The notes under the pieces were generated by a model. It ran no database searches and was not told where the DNA came from. It worked only from the letters and a program-made list of their open reading frames with translations. Positions 7,402-15,186 of a stretch of DNA of 24,060 bases are shown piece by piece. The DNA comes from a virus. The position numbers and the translations under genes are program-made. The DNA is taken from the IMG/VR virus record IMGVR_UViG_3300024346_000506, positions 1-24,060 of that record. The stretch is one strand, 5' to 3'. Every line of letters begins with the position of its first letter. Position 1 is the stretch's first letter.

Positions 7402-7805
7402 TGGCATCCATTTACGAAATCCGCACTGGTCTAGCAAGTAACATTGGCTCGATTAGTGGATTACGAGTTGCCACAGAGATTCCTGATAACCCAAGTCCGC
7501 CCATTGCAGTCATTCAGCTTGATTCCATTGACTATGACGGCGCTTTGAATAGTGGACTTACTACCTATAGTTTCCTTGTAACTGTCGTTGTAGGCCGTGC
7601 TGCTGAGCGAGAGATGCAAAGAAAACTAGATGCCTACTGTGATGTAACTGGGGAAGCCTCTGTGAAAATTGCGGTAGAATCAGATAAGACACTTTCTGGA
7701 TCTGTTTACGACCTTCGGGTAGAACGCAGTACCCCAGTCGGGTCCATAACAATAAACGACCAAACATATCTGGCGGCTGAATTCACAGTCACCGTCTTTG
7801 CATAA
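7401..7805 (+). CDS. Tail terminator / tail completion protein
   Basis: The 134-residue product (GTG start overlapping the upstream stop as TAGTG) contains a helical beginning (IYEIRTGLASNIGSI), DNPSPPIAVIQLDSIDYDGAL, a central beta strand TTYSFLVTVVVGR, a helix ERE-MQRKLDAYCDVTG, and a last strand pair YLAAEFTVTVFA. This matches the compact alpha-beta fold of tail terminators, and it directly precedes the tail tube gene. A head-tail stopper role is the main alternative, since only two connector genes are seen here where many relatives have three or four. Confidence 0.7.
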   Translation: MASIYEIRTGLASNIGSISGLRVATEIPDNPSPPIAVIQLDSIDYDGALNSGLTTYSFLVTVVVGRAAEREMQRKLDAYCDVTGEASVKIAVESDKTLSGSVYDLRVERSTPVGSITINDQTYLAAEFTVTVFA

Positions 7806-7814
7806 GGAGAAATA

Positions 7815-8228
7815 ATGTCAAAATTCGTGGTGACTGCAAACACCATCACCCTAAACGGTGACGACATCTCTAGTTCTGTCGCAAGGGCAGAGCTAGTGAT
7901 CAACGCCAGCGAGCAGGATGTCACAGACTTCGGTTCTGGCGGCTGGACTGAGGTAATCGGTGGGCTAAAGTCGGGAACCGTATCCATTGACTTCCACCAG
8001 GACTTCGGCGCATCTGCTGTTTCAGCATTGTTCCAGGACCTAGTTGGAACCGTTGCTACTGTAACTATGGTTGCAGGTAACGGAACTGCCGTTTCAGCGA
8101 CTACACCGCTTTACACCTGCGATGTACTTGTAAACAGCTTCAGCCCTATCAGTGGGGCAGTCGGAGATTTGGCTACGGTTTCAGTATCGTTCCCAACCTC
8201 TGGTGAAGTATCCTACGCCACTTCGTAA
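7815..8228 (+). CDS. Major tail tube protein
   Basis: The 137-residue protein is mostly beta strand with small residues: FVVTANTITLNGDDISSSV, GWTEVIGGLKSGTVSIDF, and DLATVSVSFPTSGEVSYAT. This matches the short tail tube subunits of siphoviruses. AAGGAG lies 5-10 bases before the ATG. It is followed directly by the frameshifted assembly chaperones, which is the fixed order in this phage group. It polymerises around the tape measure protein to form the non-contractile tail; no sheath gene is present. Confidence 0.88.
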   Translation: MSKFVVTANTITLNGDDISSSVARAELVINASEQDVTDFGSGGWTEVIGGLKSGTVSIDFHQDFGASAVSALFQDLVGTVATVTMVAGNGTAVSATTPLYTCDVLVNSFSPISGAVGDLATVSVSFPTSGEVSYATS

Positions 8229-8240
8229 TAAGGAATAGAA

Positions 8241-8492
8241 ATGCGATTCAACCTAGCTATAAAATTCGCAGACGGTACAACTAAAGAGATAACCGCAAGC
8301 ACACCGGACATGGTGGCGTTTGAGGACAAGTTCGACATCTCTATTGGAAAGATCGCAGTTGAGCAAAAGATTAGCCACTTGCTATATCTTGCTTGGCACA
8401 GTGAATTCCGTACCAAGTCCACAAAGCTCGCATATGCCGAGTGGATTGAGACAGTTGAAAGCGTTGGCGAGGGCGCGTCCGACCCAAAATAA
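8241..8492 (+). CDS. Tail assembly chaperone, short form (gpG-like)
   Basis: The 83-residue zero-frame product (MRFNLAIKFADGTTKEITA, then EDKFDISIGKI, and LLYLAWHSEFRTKSTKLAYAEWIE-type helices) is the gpG-like chaperone that binds the tape measure protein during tail assembly. AAGGAATAGAA lies upstream of the ATG. It ends at TAA 8490-8492, just after the slippery heptamer. Part of the ribosomes are expected to shift and make the longer form. Confidence 0.88.
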   Translation: MRFNLAIKFADGTTKEITASTPDMVAFEDKFDISIGKIAVEQKISHLLYLAWHSEFRTKSTKLAYAEWIETVESVGEGASDPK

Positions 8493-8638
8493 AGGGTCTG
8501 GGCGATGACTCAGCACATTGGACCATTGCTGCTCTTGCCGTTGAGACAGGCATATCACCTAGGGAGTTACTCCAGCTAGATGACAGAATGCTCTGGACAA
8601 TGCAACGCTGGATAACAACCAGACATATGCAAAAGTAG
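8241..8638 (+). CDS. Tail assembly chaperone, long form by -1 frameshift (gpGT-like)
   Basis: Reading 8241-8489 and then re-reading base 8489 in the -1 frame to TAG 8636-8638 gives about 132 residues. The second-frame part, IKGLGDDSAHWTIAALAVE then TGISPRELLQLDDRMLWTMQ, has the conserved AHW...AxxTGISPxxLL...ML pattern of gpT domains and has no start codon of its own that would cover it. The G to GT arrangement between tail tube and tape measure genes is conserved in siphoviruses. A terminator follows directly. Confidence 0.88.
8483..8489 (+). other. -1 programmed frameshift site CCCAAAA
   Basis: CCCAAAA fits X XXY YYZ in the zero frame (C CCA AAA): after slipping back one base the tRNAs pair with CCC and AAA. 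The zero-frame stop TAA follows immediately, and the -1 frame continues into the gpT-like domain. No obvious stimulatory stem-loop was identified by eye. Confidence 0.87.
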
Positions 8639-8641
8639 AAG

Positions 8642-8669
8642 CCACCCCTTCGGGGGTGGTTTTCTCTTT
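8642..8669 (+). terminator. Intrinsic terminator after the tail chaperone genes
   Basis: A 7-bp GC stem (8642-8648 with 8653-8659) on a TTCG tetraloop is followed by TTTTCTCTTT (8660-8669). It lies 3 bases after the long-form chaperone stop. Confidence 0.9.
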
Positions 8670-8702
8670 GAGGTAGACTTGACTAGAGGATAGGCGGTAG
8701 AA

Positions 8703-9497
8703 ATGAATCCATTATTGGCAAACCTATTCCGCGCTGGAGTTATGCAGGGGCTTCGAGGGATGCAGGGCCACCTCACAAGCGGTAACTATAAGGCAATCCT
8801 TAGCGGTCTTGATAAAGAGGGCGCTCTAAATGTCCGCATCAAAGACCTAGCGGTTATACAAAGAACACTCCAAGAAGTTGAGCCAAAGATGGCTCGTGAC
8901 TACAGGTCAAACATGAAGAAGATCGGGCAACCCGCTAGGCGTGAGTTGTTACGGGGCTTCCGAAAGATCAAGAGGTCTCCTCTGACTGGTAGAACTGAGG
9001 GAAACCGTTACTACGACTCTATGTACACCTCATACCTCTCAAACATTAGCTGGTACAACGCAAGCAAGACCCGCGCTAACAGAGCTATTGATGTGGACTA
9101 CAAGAATCGAGCTACTGGGAAGTCCAAAAAAAGGTTAGCCAAGGGCGATACCACCTTGGGTGTGGTCCGACTTCGCGTAAAGTCGCCTGCTTACATACTG
9201 GCTGATATTTCAGGTAGAGGCAACAGAAGGAAGCCAACTGGGAGCAGCTCACGACCATACCGCATCAACGCATTTGGTAAAGGCGTGGTTATGAGAACCC
9301 ACACCGTTGATAGAGGCAATACCGAGAATTTCCTTAGTCATCTAAATAGCAGAGCAATCCCTGGCGATAGGGGGAAGGGTCCATCACGCTTCGCTTATCC
9401 AACCGTACATAGGCATATGCCACAGATGAGAGTCGATACCCAGAAGGTACTTCGTGGGACAATAGATGGGCTGAATAAAAAGCTCAAAGGCAAGTAA
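8703..9497 (+). CDS. Basic virion structural protein before the tape measure
   Basis: The 264-residue product is rich in Lys and Arg. Residues 45-85 (IKDLAVIQRTLQEVEPKMARDYRSN followed by KKIGQPARRELLRGF) resemble the helical start of HK97 gp10-like tail completion proteins; the remainder has YKNRATGKSKKR and GRGNRRKPTGSSSRPYR basic loops. AGGCGG at 8692-8697 is a ribosome binding site 5 bases from the ATG. It opens a new transcription unit after a terminator. A tail-associated structural role is likely from context; a precise assignment is not possible. Confidence 0.75.
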   Translation: MNPLLANLFRAGVMQGLRGMQGHLTSGNYKAILSGLDKEGALNVRIKDLAVIQRTLQEVEPKMARDYRSNMKKIGQPARRELLRGFRKIKRSPLTGRTEGNRYYDSMYTSYLSNISWYNASKTRANRAIDVDYKNRATGKSKKRLAKGDTTLGVVRLRVKSPAYILADISGRGNRRKPTGSSSRPYRINAFGKGVVMRTHTVDRGNTENFLSHLNSRAIPGDRGKGPSRFAYPTVHRHMPQMRVDTQKVLRGTIDGLNKKLKGK

Positions 9498-9511
9498 TAG
9501 GCAGACAAACA

Positions 9512-11614
9512 ATGGCATTTCAAAACTTACTCATACCGATTGTTACGGCGTTCAATGCTGTTGGAATCAAGGCTGCTCGTGGTGCTCTAGGCAACCTAAC
9601 CAAGGACTTCGGGGGCTTCGCTAAAGAAGCTGGTAAGGCTGCTGCCGCGTTCGGTGCTGCCCAAGCCATTATGGGTGGAACTGAATTTATCAAGGGTGCT
9701 GTAAATGTCACTCAGCAGTATGAGCGGAATATGCTCGCTCTACAGCAGGTGTTCGAAAAAGCCACTCCTGAGATGGCTAAGTTCACCGTTGAAGCTGCCT
9801 CAATGGGTATCTCTCAGGCTGAATCTGCAAAGGCTTCCGTATTCCTCGGTTCGGTTCTAAAGCAGTACGGAATGAATGTAGAGTCTGCTGGCTCAGAGAC
9901 TCGCAAGCTTGTAGGTCTGTCTCAGGACTTGGCAACTACCTATGGCTACGATCTTCAAGAAGCTCTCTTGGCGATGACTGCTTTGTTCCGTGGTGAGTAC
10001 GACCCGATTGAGAAGTTCGGTGTCGCTATGAAGCAAAACGAGATCAACTCGCTTCTAGCTGCCCGTGGACAAGACAAGCTGACTGGCGCTGCTCTTGCCC
10101 AAGCAACGGTAGCCACACGCCTTGAATTGCTCTATCAGAGGGCAGGAGACTCTCTAGGGGCATTTGACAGGGCTAACGGCACTCTATACGCCTCACAGCA
10201 GAAGCTAAACGCTGCCTGGCAGAATACTCAACTTCTAGTCGGTGAGGCTCTACAGGAGCCATTGGCAAACCTGATTGACTCGATGGCCGAGATTGCCACT
10301 AAGCATGGACCTGAGTTTACAGCTATTGGTGAGTCTATGGGTAGGGCAGTAGAAGAACTGACCCCACACATCATAAGAACAGTAGACGCTCTGGCGAACT
10401 TACTTAGTGTGCTTCCAGCATTCATAGACGCCGGAACTCAGGCAACTAAAGTTTTCGGTGACATGAATGAGGAGTTCCTCTTTGCTGCTGGTGTACAACT
10501 TCCAATCAACAGAGAAATAGAAATTCTTATAGGTCAAATTGAGGACCTTCAGTACATTGTTGATCAAACTTACTATTCAACACCAGAGGCAGAACAAAAG
10601 CTTGAAGCACTAAAAGAGCAACTCCACAACCTACGAGGCGAGATTACTCAAAATGCGGTAGAGACTAAGCGCTTTACCGAGCTTTACGAGAAGGCTCTTG
10701 ATGGTCCAGATGTAATTGGCGCTGCCCGTAACTGGTCATACTTTGAACAAGTCCTTACTCAGGCTGGTATCGCCTCTCGTAATGTCGAGGGTGCTCTTGT
10801 TGGCGTTGGATCTGTTTTGGGTAGCCTTGGGGAAGAAATCGCCAAGAGTGAAGCAGGCGCGGAACTTGACCGCATGGGATTCAGTGCTGCTCAGATTGAG
10901 TTTGCACTAACGCAACCTAACTGGCAACAGATTTTCGGTCAGATTTCTCGATTGGCTCAGATTGCCTCAATGGACATCTATTCCATAGGTACGAATGCCG
11001 CATATGGAGCAGCAGTAGCTCAGGGGGCAGCACAAGCAACCCTAAACGAGCTTCGTGCAAACATGGCTAAGACTTGGCAGGACTTCTCCGCTGGCTGGTA
11101 TAAGGCTGGCAATGTGGCTTCTAAGGCAGTTGCTCAGATTGCCGACCCACTAGAGGATCTTCGCAAGATGGTTGCGAGTTCGATATCTGGGATTGCAGAC
11201 AGCATTGTTGGCGCTTTCCAGATTGGTGACATTGACCCTAGCAAGGGCTACCTGGCTGGCGCTAAGAAGATGCTTGCTCGACTCCGTGCCTTTGCAACTG
11301 AACTAAAGAAACTATCGTCTCAGGGATTGCACCCTGCCCTTCTACAGCAGGTAATGTCTCTTGGTGCAACTGACGGGCTTCAGGTAGCGCGTGACCTTGG
11401 AAAAAACGAAGGCGGTCTAATCGGCGGCCTAAATGAAGTATTCGGTGATGTCCAAGCACTGGGTATGTCTACTGCTGGCTCAATTACAAGTGGTCAGTCA
11501 AACTACTACATCACGGTAAATGGTGGAGTTGGTGACAAGAAAACCATTGGAACGGCTATTGTTGATGCTATCAAGAGCTATGAGCGCTCTAATGGTATTG
11601 GGTGGAGGGCATAG
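9512..11614 (+). CDS. Tape measure protein
   Basis: The 700-residue protein fixes tail length. It has an Ala/Gly-rich helical start (KAARGALGNLTKDFGGFAKE), the conserved tape-measure core with VTQQYERNMLALQQVFEKA and LALTTYGYDLQEALLAM-type segments, GEYDPIEKFGVAM, and long helices with QKLEALKEQLHNLRGEI coiled-coil. The C-terminus NYYITVNGGVGD...IVDAIKSYERSNG is typical of actinophage tape measures. No peptidase or lysozyme domain is visible. At roughly 1.5 angstrom per residue it predicts a tail near 100 nm. Its stop overlaps the next GTG start. Confidence 0.93.
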   Translation: MAFQNLLIPIVTAFNAVGIKAARGALGNLTKDFGGFAKEAGKAAAAFGAAQAIMGGTEFIKGAVNVTQQYERNMLALQQVFEKATPEMAKFTVEAASMGISQAESAKASVFLGSVLKQYGMNVESAGSETRKLVGLSQDLATTYGYDLQEALLAMTALFRGEYDPIEKFGVAMKQNEINSLLAARGQDKLTGAALAQATVATRLELLYQRAGDSLGAFDRANGTLYASQQKLNAAWQNTQLLVGEALQEPLANLIDSMAEIATKHGPEFTAIGESMGRAVEELTPHIIRTVDALANLLSVLPAFIDAGTQATKVFGDMNEEFLFAAGVQLPINREIEILIGQIEDLQYIVDQTYYSTPEAEQKLEALKEQLHNLRGEITQNAVETKRFTELYEKALDGPDVIGAARNWSYFEQVLTQAGIASRNVEGALVGVGSVLGSLGEEIAKSEAGAELDRMGFSAAQIEFALTQPNWQQIFGQISRLAQIASMDIYSIGTNAAYGAAVAQGAAQATLNELRANMAKTWQDFSAGWYKAGNVASKAVAQIADPLEDLRKMVASSISGIADSIVGAFQIGDIDPSKGYLAGAKKMLARLRAFATELKKLSSQGLHPALLQQVMSLGATDGLQVARDLGKNEGGLIGGLNEVFGDVQALGMSTAGSITSGQSNYYITVNGGVGDKKTIGTAIVDAIKSYERSNGIGWRA

Positions 11615-12726
11615 TGGCAGTATCTAGCAAGGTTGAGATACGCTACACCCCTGCCGATTCATCTTGGCAAGACATCACTGCTTATGTAACCAGCATTGCG
11701 GTAAGCAGGGGCAAGTCATCTGAGTTTGATGACTTTCAGGCTGGTCAAGTACAAGTAACTGTAAACAATCACGGCAGAGAGTTTGACCCCTCTTATGGTG
11801 GTCTATTCAGCGCCTATGTAAAGCCAGCAGGAGATGTCAGGGTTGTCTCCTCTAACGAGCTGGTCTTTCAAGGCAAGATAGATGACTGGAATCTTTCCTA
11901 CTCTCCAGACGGAAGTAGCGTTGCAAGCTTTACAGGCTCAGACGGGTTCATTGAGTTAGCCAACAAAACTATCATTGGTTACACACCATCTGCCCAGAGA
12001 GCTGATCAGAGAATCACCGACATCCTTGGTCGAGCTGAGGTTGATTATGACTATGACGCAGACAAGATTTCGGTCAGCGTGACTAATGTTGGTGACTACA
12101 CAATCGGTGACGGCACAAGTGTTTTGCAATACATTCAGTCAGTCAGCGCAAGTGAGCCTGGGCGTTTGTTTATGGACAAGTCTGGCGATCTAGTATTCAA
12201 GAGTCGCAACGATGCTCTCTACGAAACGGACTATACCTACTACCGACAGAATCTCTCAGAAAACCCCTCATTTGAGAACGATGCTAGTAGCTGGAGTGGA
12301 AGTATCGCTCGTAGCGTCTCAGATGCTTATGTCGGCACTGCTTGTGGTGCATTCAGTGGAGCAACCGTCTATCAGAATTTCAGTGCAGAGCAAAACTCTA
12401 CTTATACCCTAAGTATCTATGCAAAGGCACAATCGGGCACTCCTAGCATTACTTGGAATGCCTATCAGTCCATTGACGGGGCTTACTATGAGGGTGTTGG
12501 TGCTCAGTCTGTGACCCTAAGCACTTCTGCGTGGACTCGACTTGACATAACCTTTACTACAGAGCCTGACTACATCTTTGGCAGATTTCAGCTTTTCTCG
12601 GCTGACGCTGTTTATGTAGACGCTTGTTTGATTGAGAAGTCAGGTCAGCTACTTGAATACTTTGACGGAAGCAACGCTCCCGATGACACTGATACTGAAA
12701 CCTTTACCGCTAGTTGGGATCTGTAA
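11614..12726 (+). CDS. Minor tail (hub) protein, N-terminal half, with carbohydrate-binding-like module
   Basis: The GTG at 11614 overlaps the tape measure stop (TAGTG) with GGAGGG at 11604-11609; the product has 370 residues. Residues 1-200 (KVEIRYTPADSSWQDITAYV-type opening, DDFQAGQVQVTVNN, GRLFMDKSGDLVFKSR) match the front half of a baseplate hub protein common in actinophages. Residues about 210-353 (NLSENPSFENDASSWSGS, NSTYTLSIYAKAQSG, YFDGSNAPDDTD) form a beta-sandwich resembling CBM4/9-type carbohydrate-binding domains, a likely receptor or cell-wall contact. The back half of the hub is missing here and appears at the end of the next gene. Confidence 0.82.
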   Translation: MAVSSKVEIRYTPADSSWQDITAYVTSIAVSRGKSSEFDDFQAGQVQVTVNNHGREFDPSYGGLFSAYVKPAGDVRVVSSNELVFQGKIDDWNLSYSPDGSSVASFTGSDGFIELANKTIIGYTPSAQRADQRITDILGRAEVDYDYDADKISVSVTNVGDYTIGDGTSVLQYIQSVSASEPGRLFMDKSGDLVFKSRNDALYETDYTYYRQNLSENPSFENDASSWSGSIARSVSDAYVGTACGAFSGATVYQNFSAEQNSTYTLSIYAKAQSGTPSITWNAYQSIDGAYYEGVGAQSVTLSTSAWTRLDITFTTEPDYIFGRFQLFSADAVYVDACLIEKSGQLLEYFDGSNAPDDTDTETFTASWDL

Positions 12727-14150
12727 TGACATACTCCACCTATACCAATAACGCGACTCCTAACCTAAGCCCGCAATCTCAACTAAATGAGAAGGTTGCT
12801 CAGCTAATCACACTGCCAACTTATTCAGACAGAGCAGTGCCAGGTAAGTCCGGTAACTCAGCCCACCCTATCTTGGTCCGAGATGTGACTATTGCCTATG
12901 GTCGGTATACAGGTGACACCGTTGATTCTTCAAAGATCGGTATGTGGGCAAACGATGGAACAAATGCTTACTACTCAGCCGATATTGCCCTAGGTGCAAC
13001 CACAAGCGGGATTCCTAGCAATAAGACTGGAACCGTAACTCGTCCTTGCTACGGGAGCACTCAGTATTGGATTGGCTTTACCGCACCAAGCTCTGCTTAC
13101 ATGACTTGGGCAGTCCAAAACAACATTGAGTCACCTTATGTGGCAAGAGTGCGCGAGGACAACACATCCTCTACTGGTAGCTTCAACAACGATGACTACG
13201 CAATCGGCTCTAGTTCGACCACCAATGGTCAGCTCGCGTATTCAGTCACCTATGACATTATCCCTACTGCTCCGCTGAGCCTAAGCGCAACGCTAAACGG
13301 GACAACTCAGATTGACCTAAGCTGGTCTGCTCCTTCAAATAATGGCGGAACTGCAATCACTGGCTACAAGATTCAGCGCTCTATTGACGGAGCCAGCTTC
13401 TCATCCATAGTGGTAAACAGTGGCTCAACCTCTACTACCTATTCAGATGTTGGACTTACTCCAGGCGTCACCTACTACTACAGAGTAGCTGCTCACAATG
13501 CTGTGACTGAGGCTTTTGACGCTTCCTACACCTCACCTTTCAGTAACACCGACTCAGAGACAACTTCTGGTTCGGCTGGAAACACTACCTCGACCCTTCA
13601 GATAGATGTAAGCAACCCAGCGCCAGAGTTCACTGTCTTTGGTGACTACGCAGGTGCTATTCACTTCAGTAACCTAGAAATTACTTATGGATCTGAGCGT
13701 TTATTCAATCGTGTTGTTGTGACCAGAGAAGAAGGTAGCGCTCAGACGGCAGAGGCAGAACAGAGCCAAGCAAACTATGGAATTAGAAGCCTTGACCTCG
13801 GTTCTCTAAATGAAACTGACGCTGAAGCTTTGGAGTTGGCTCAGGAATACCTATACCGCTACTATGAGCCTCAGTTGCGTATTGAGGCCATCCAGGTAAA
13901 CATCAACGGTATTAGCACAAGCCAAGCGCAGACTGTATTGGGACTTGATCTTGATAACGCCGTGGAGGTCTACTTCACTCCTAACGGCATTGGTGACCCA
14001 ATAAATCAGATTGGGCGCATCATCGGCATTAGCCATGAAATCGGGCTAGAGAGCCACATAGTAACTCTTAGCCTGAGCACCGAAGGGCTAGACATCTTTA
14101 CGCTTGATTCCGAAGTGAGCGGAATCCTTGACCAGAACCTCCTTGGATAG
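12726..14150 (+). CDS. Minor tail protein with fibronectin III domain and hub C-terminal half
   Basis: The start is the ATG in a TAATG overlap with the previous gene; the product has 474 residues. Residues 1-175 form a Ser/Thr/Tyr-rich beta module I do not recognise (IGMWANDGTNAYYSADI, YWIGFTAPSSAYMTW). Residues about 180-280 are a fibronectin type III domain (TQIDLSWSAPSNNGGTAITGY, TPGVTYYYRVAAHNA). Residues 290-474 (IHFSNLEITYGSERLFNRVVV, then ALELAQEYLYRYYEPQLR, VEVYFTPNGIGDPINQIGR) match the back half of the actinophage hub protein whose front half is in the previous gene. Both products probably sit together at the tail tip. Confidence 0.8.
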   Translation: MTYSTYTNNATPNLSPQSQLNEKVAQLITLPTYSDRAVPGKSGNSAHPILVRDVTIAYGRYTGDTVDSSKIGMWANDGTNAYYSADIALGATTSGIPSNKTGTVTRPCYGSTQYWIGFTAPSSAYMTWAVQNNIESPYVARVREDNTSSTGSFNNDDYAIGSSSTTNGQLAYSVTYDIIPTAPLSLSATLNGTTQIDLSWSAPSNNGGTAITGYKIQRSIDGASFSSIVVNSGSTSTTYSDVGLTPGVTYYYRVAAHNAVTEAFDASYTSPFSNTDSETTSGSAGNTTSTLQIDVSNPAPEFTVFGDYAGAIHFSNLEITYGSERLFNRVVVTREEGSAQTAEAEQSQANYGIRSLDLGSLNETDAEALELAQEYLYRYYEPQLRIEAIQVNINGISTSQAQTVLGLDLDNAVEVYFTPNGIGDPINQIGRIIGISHEIGLESHIVTLSLSTEGLDIFTLDSEVSGILDQNLLG

Positions 14151-14162
14151 AATAGAGACATT

Positions 14163-14747
14163 ATGGCGTATAAATCATTTTCTTCTTTTGAGAAGCTAAC
14201 CGCATCAGAGGTAAACACTTACCTTATGAACCAGAGCATTCCAACCTTCGCGGATGCGACTGCTAGGGATGCTGCTATTACCTCGCCAGCTAATGGTCAG
14301 TATGCTCACCTAACAGGCACAAACGAGCTTACGTTCTATGACGGAAGTTCTTGGGAATATTCTCATACTATATCAACCCCATGGGCAGACTTCACCCCTA
14401 ACTTCAATGGTGGGTTCAATGTCGGAGATGGCTCAGTGATCGCTCGCTACTGCATTATCAACCAGACTTTGTTCGGTTATGTTGAAGCAACGATGGGCAG
14501 CGGTTCTGGCTATGGTTCTGGATTGAGCTTCGATGCACCAGTCGTTTCAAGCGTTCAAAATGATGACAGCGAAGTAGGCAAGGGAACATTCAAAGACGGC
14601 GCTCTACGCTATCTTGCAGGCGCTATCTATTTCAGCGATGGAATTATCACAAGGGCTTACAGCTCTAGTCTTTACCTAACAAGCTCAGCACCATTCACGC
14701 CTGCTTCTGGCGATGTATTTTCTGTTCAATTTCAATACGAGGTATAA
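14163..14747 (+). CDS. Distal tail / fibre protein
   Basis: The 194-residue protein opens with the common phage tail-tip pattern LTASEVNTYLMNQSIPTFAD followed by ATARDAAI and FYDGSSWE, then a Gly/Ser-rich beta domain (GSGSGYGSGLSFDAP, ALRYLAGAIYFSDGII). Proteins with this start usually carry a variable C-terminal domain that contacts the host surface. It follows the two adhesin genes and precedes a fibre chaperone-like gene. The receptor is unknown. Confidence 0.75.
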   Translation: MAYKSFSSFEKLTASEVNTYLMNQSIPTFADATARDAAITSPANGQYAHLTGTNELTFYDGSSWEYSHTISTPWADFTPNFNGGFNVGDGSVIARYCIINQTLFGYVEATMGSGSGYGSGLSFDAPVVSSVQNDDSEVGKGTFKDGALRYLAGAIYFSDGIITRAYSSSLYLTSSAPFTPASGDVFSVQFQYEV

Positions 14748-14749
14748 AG

Positions 14750-14971
14750 ATGACTTGGGAATCCCTAATAGAGATTGGCGAGACTCCAACCGATGAGTCA
14801 ATCGCTCAGCGAATAAGAGCTTGGCGTAACGAGGAGCTAAAGCAGACTGACTGGACTCAGGTGGCAGATGCTCCTGTTAGCAAGGCTGCTTGGGCAACCT
14901 ATCGCCAACAACTTAGAGACATGACTGCATCCACCGACCCAAAGACTTGGGTATTCCCTGTTAGGCCATAA
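14750..14971 (+). CDS. Tail fibre assembly chaperone-like protein
   Basis: The 73-residue product has the pattern IRAWRNEELKQTDWTQVADAP followed by AAWATYRQQLRDMTAS and DPKTWVFPVRP. This WRxxxLxxTDWTQLxDAP...WxxYRQxLRDxP...WP arrangement is typical of small tail fibre assembly chaperones (Phage_tail_APC-like). It directly follows the fibre gene, as expected, and its stop overlaps the next ATG (TAATG). Confidence 0.78.
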   Translation: MTWESLIEIGETPTDESIAQRIRAWRNEELKQTDWTQVADAPVSKAAWATYRQQLRDMTASTDPKTWVFPVRP

Positions 14972-15186
14972 TGAACGAAGAAATACCCGCATGGGCTATA
15001 GAACTTATCAAGCAGGTTGAGCGACTCAACGAAAAAATCCCTACCCATGTAGATTGGGTGGAAAGAAATATGAAAGACCACGAGCTTAGAATCCGAGCGC
15101 TAGAGAAGCGTCTCTGGACTGTCGCTGGTGGCGCTGGTGCTGTGGCTGGCGTTGTATCTATTATTTGGCAGGTTGTAAATGGGTAA
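14971..15186 (+). CDS. XhlA-like membrane protein of the lysis cassette
   Basis: This 71-residue protein has an amphipathic, charged N-terminal helix (ELIKQVERLNEKIPTHVDWVE, HELRIRALEKRLW) and one C-terminal membrane segment (about residues 48-68, VAGGAGAVAGVVSIIW). That layout matches XhlA-type haemolysin-like proteins, which work with a holin. It overlaps the endolysin gene by 8 bases at its 3' end. Confidence 0.8.
   Translation: MNEEIPAWAIELIKQVERLNEKIPTHVDWVERNMKDHELRIRALEKRLWTVAGGAGAVAGVVSIIWQVVNG

Noticed and set aside
8674-8702. TAGACT and TTGACT elements after the third terminator
   Set aside because: A promoter is expected here, but neither element has a partner at proper spacing, so no call is made.
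12700-12730. Possible frameshift mutation joining the two tail hub genes
   Set aside because: The second frame is closed by a TAG just before 12714, and the junction is a clean TAATG overlap, so a gene split fits better than a sequencing error or slippage.
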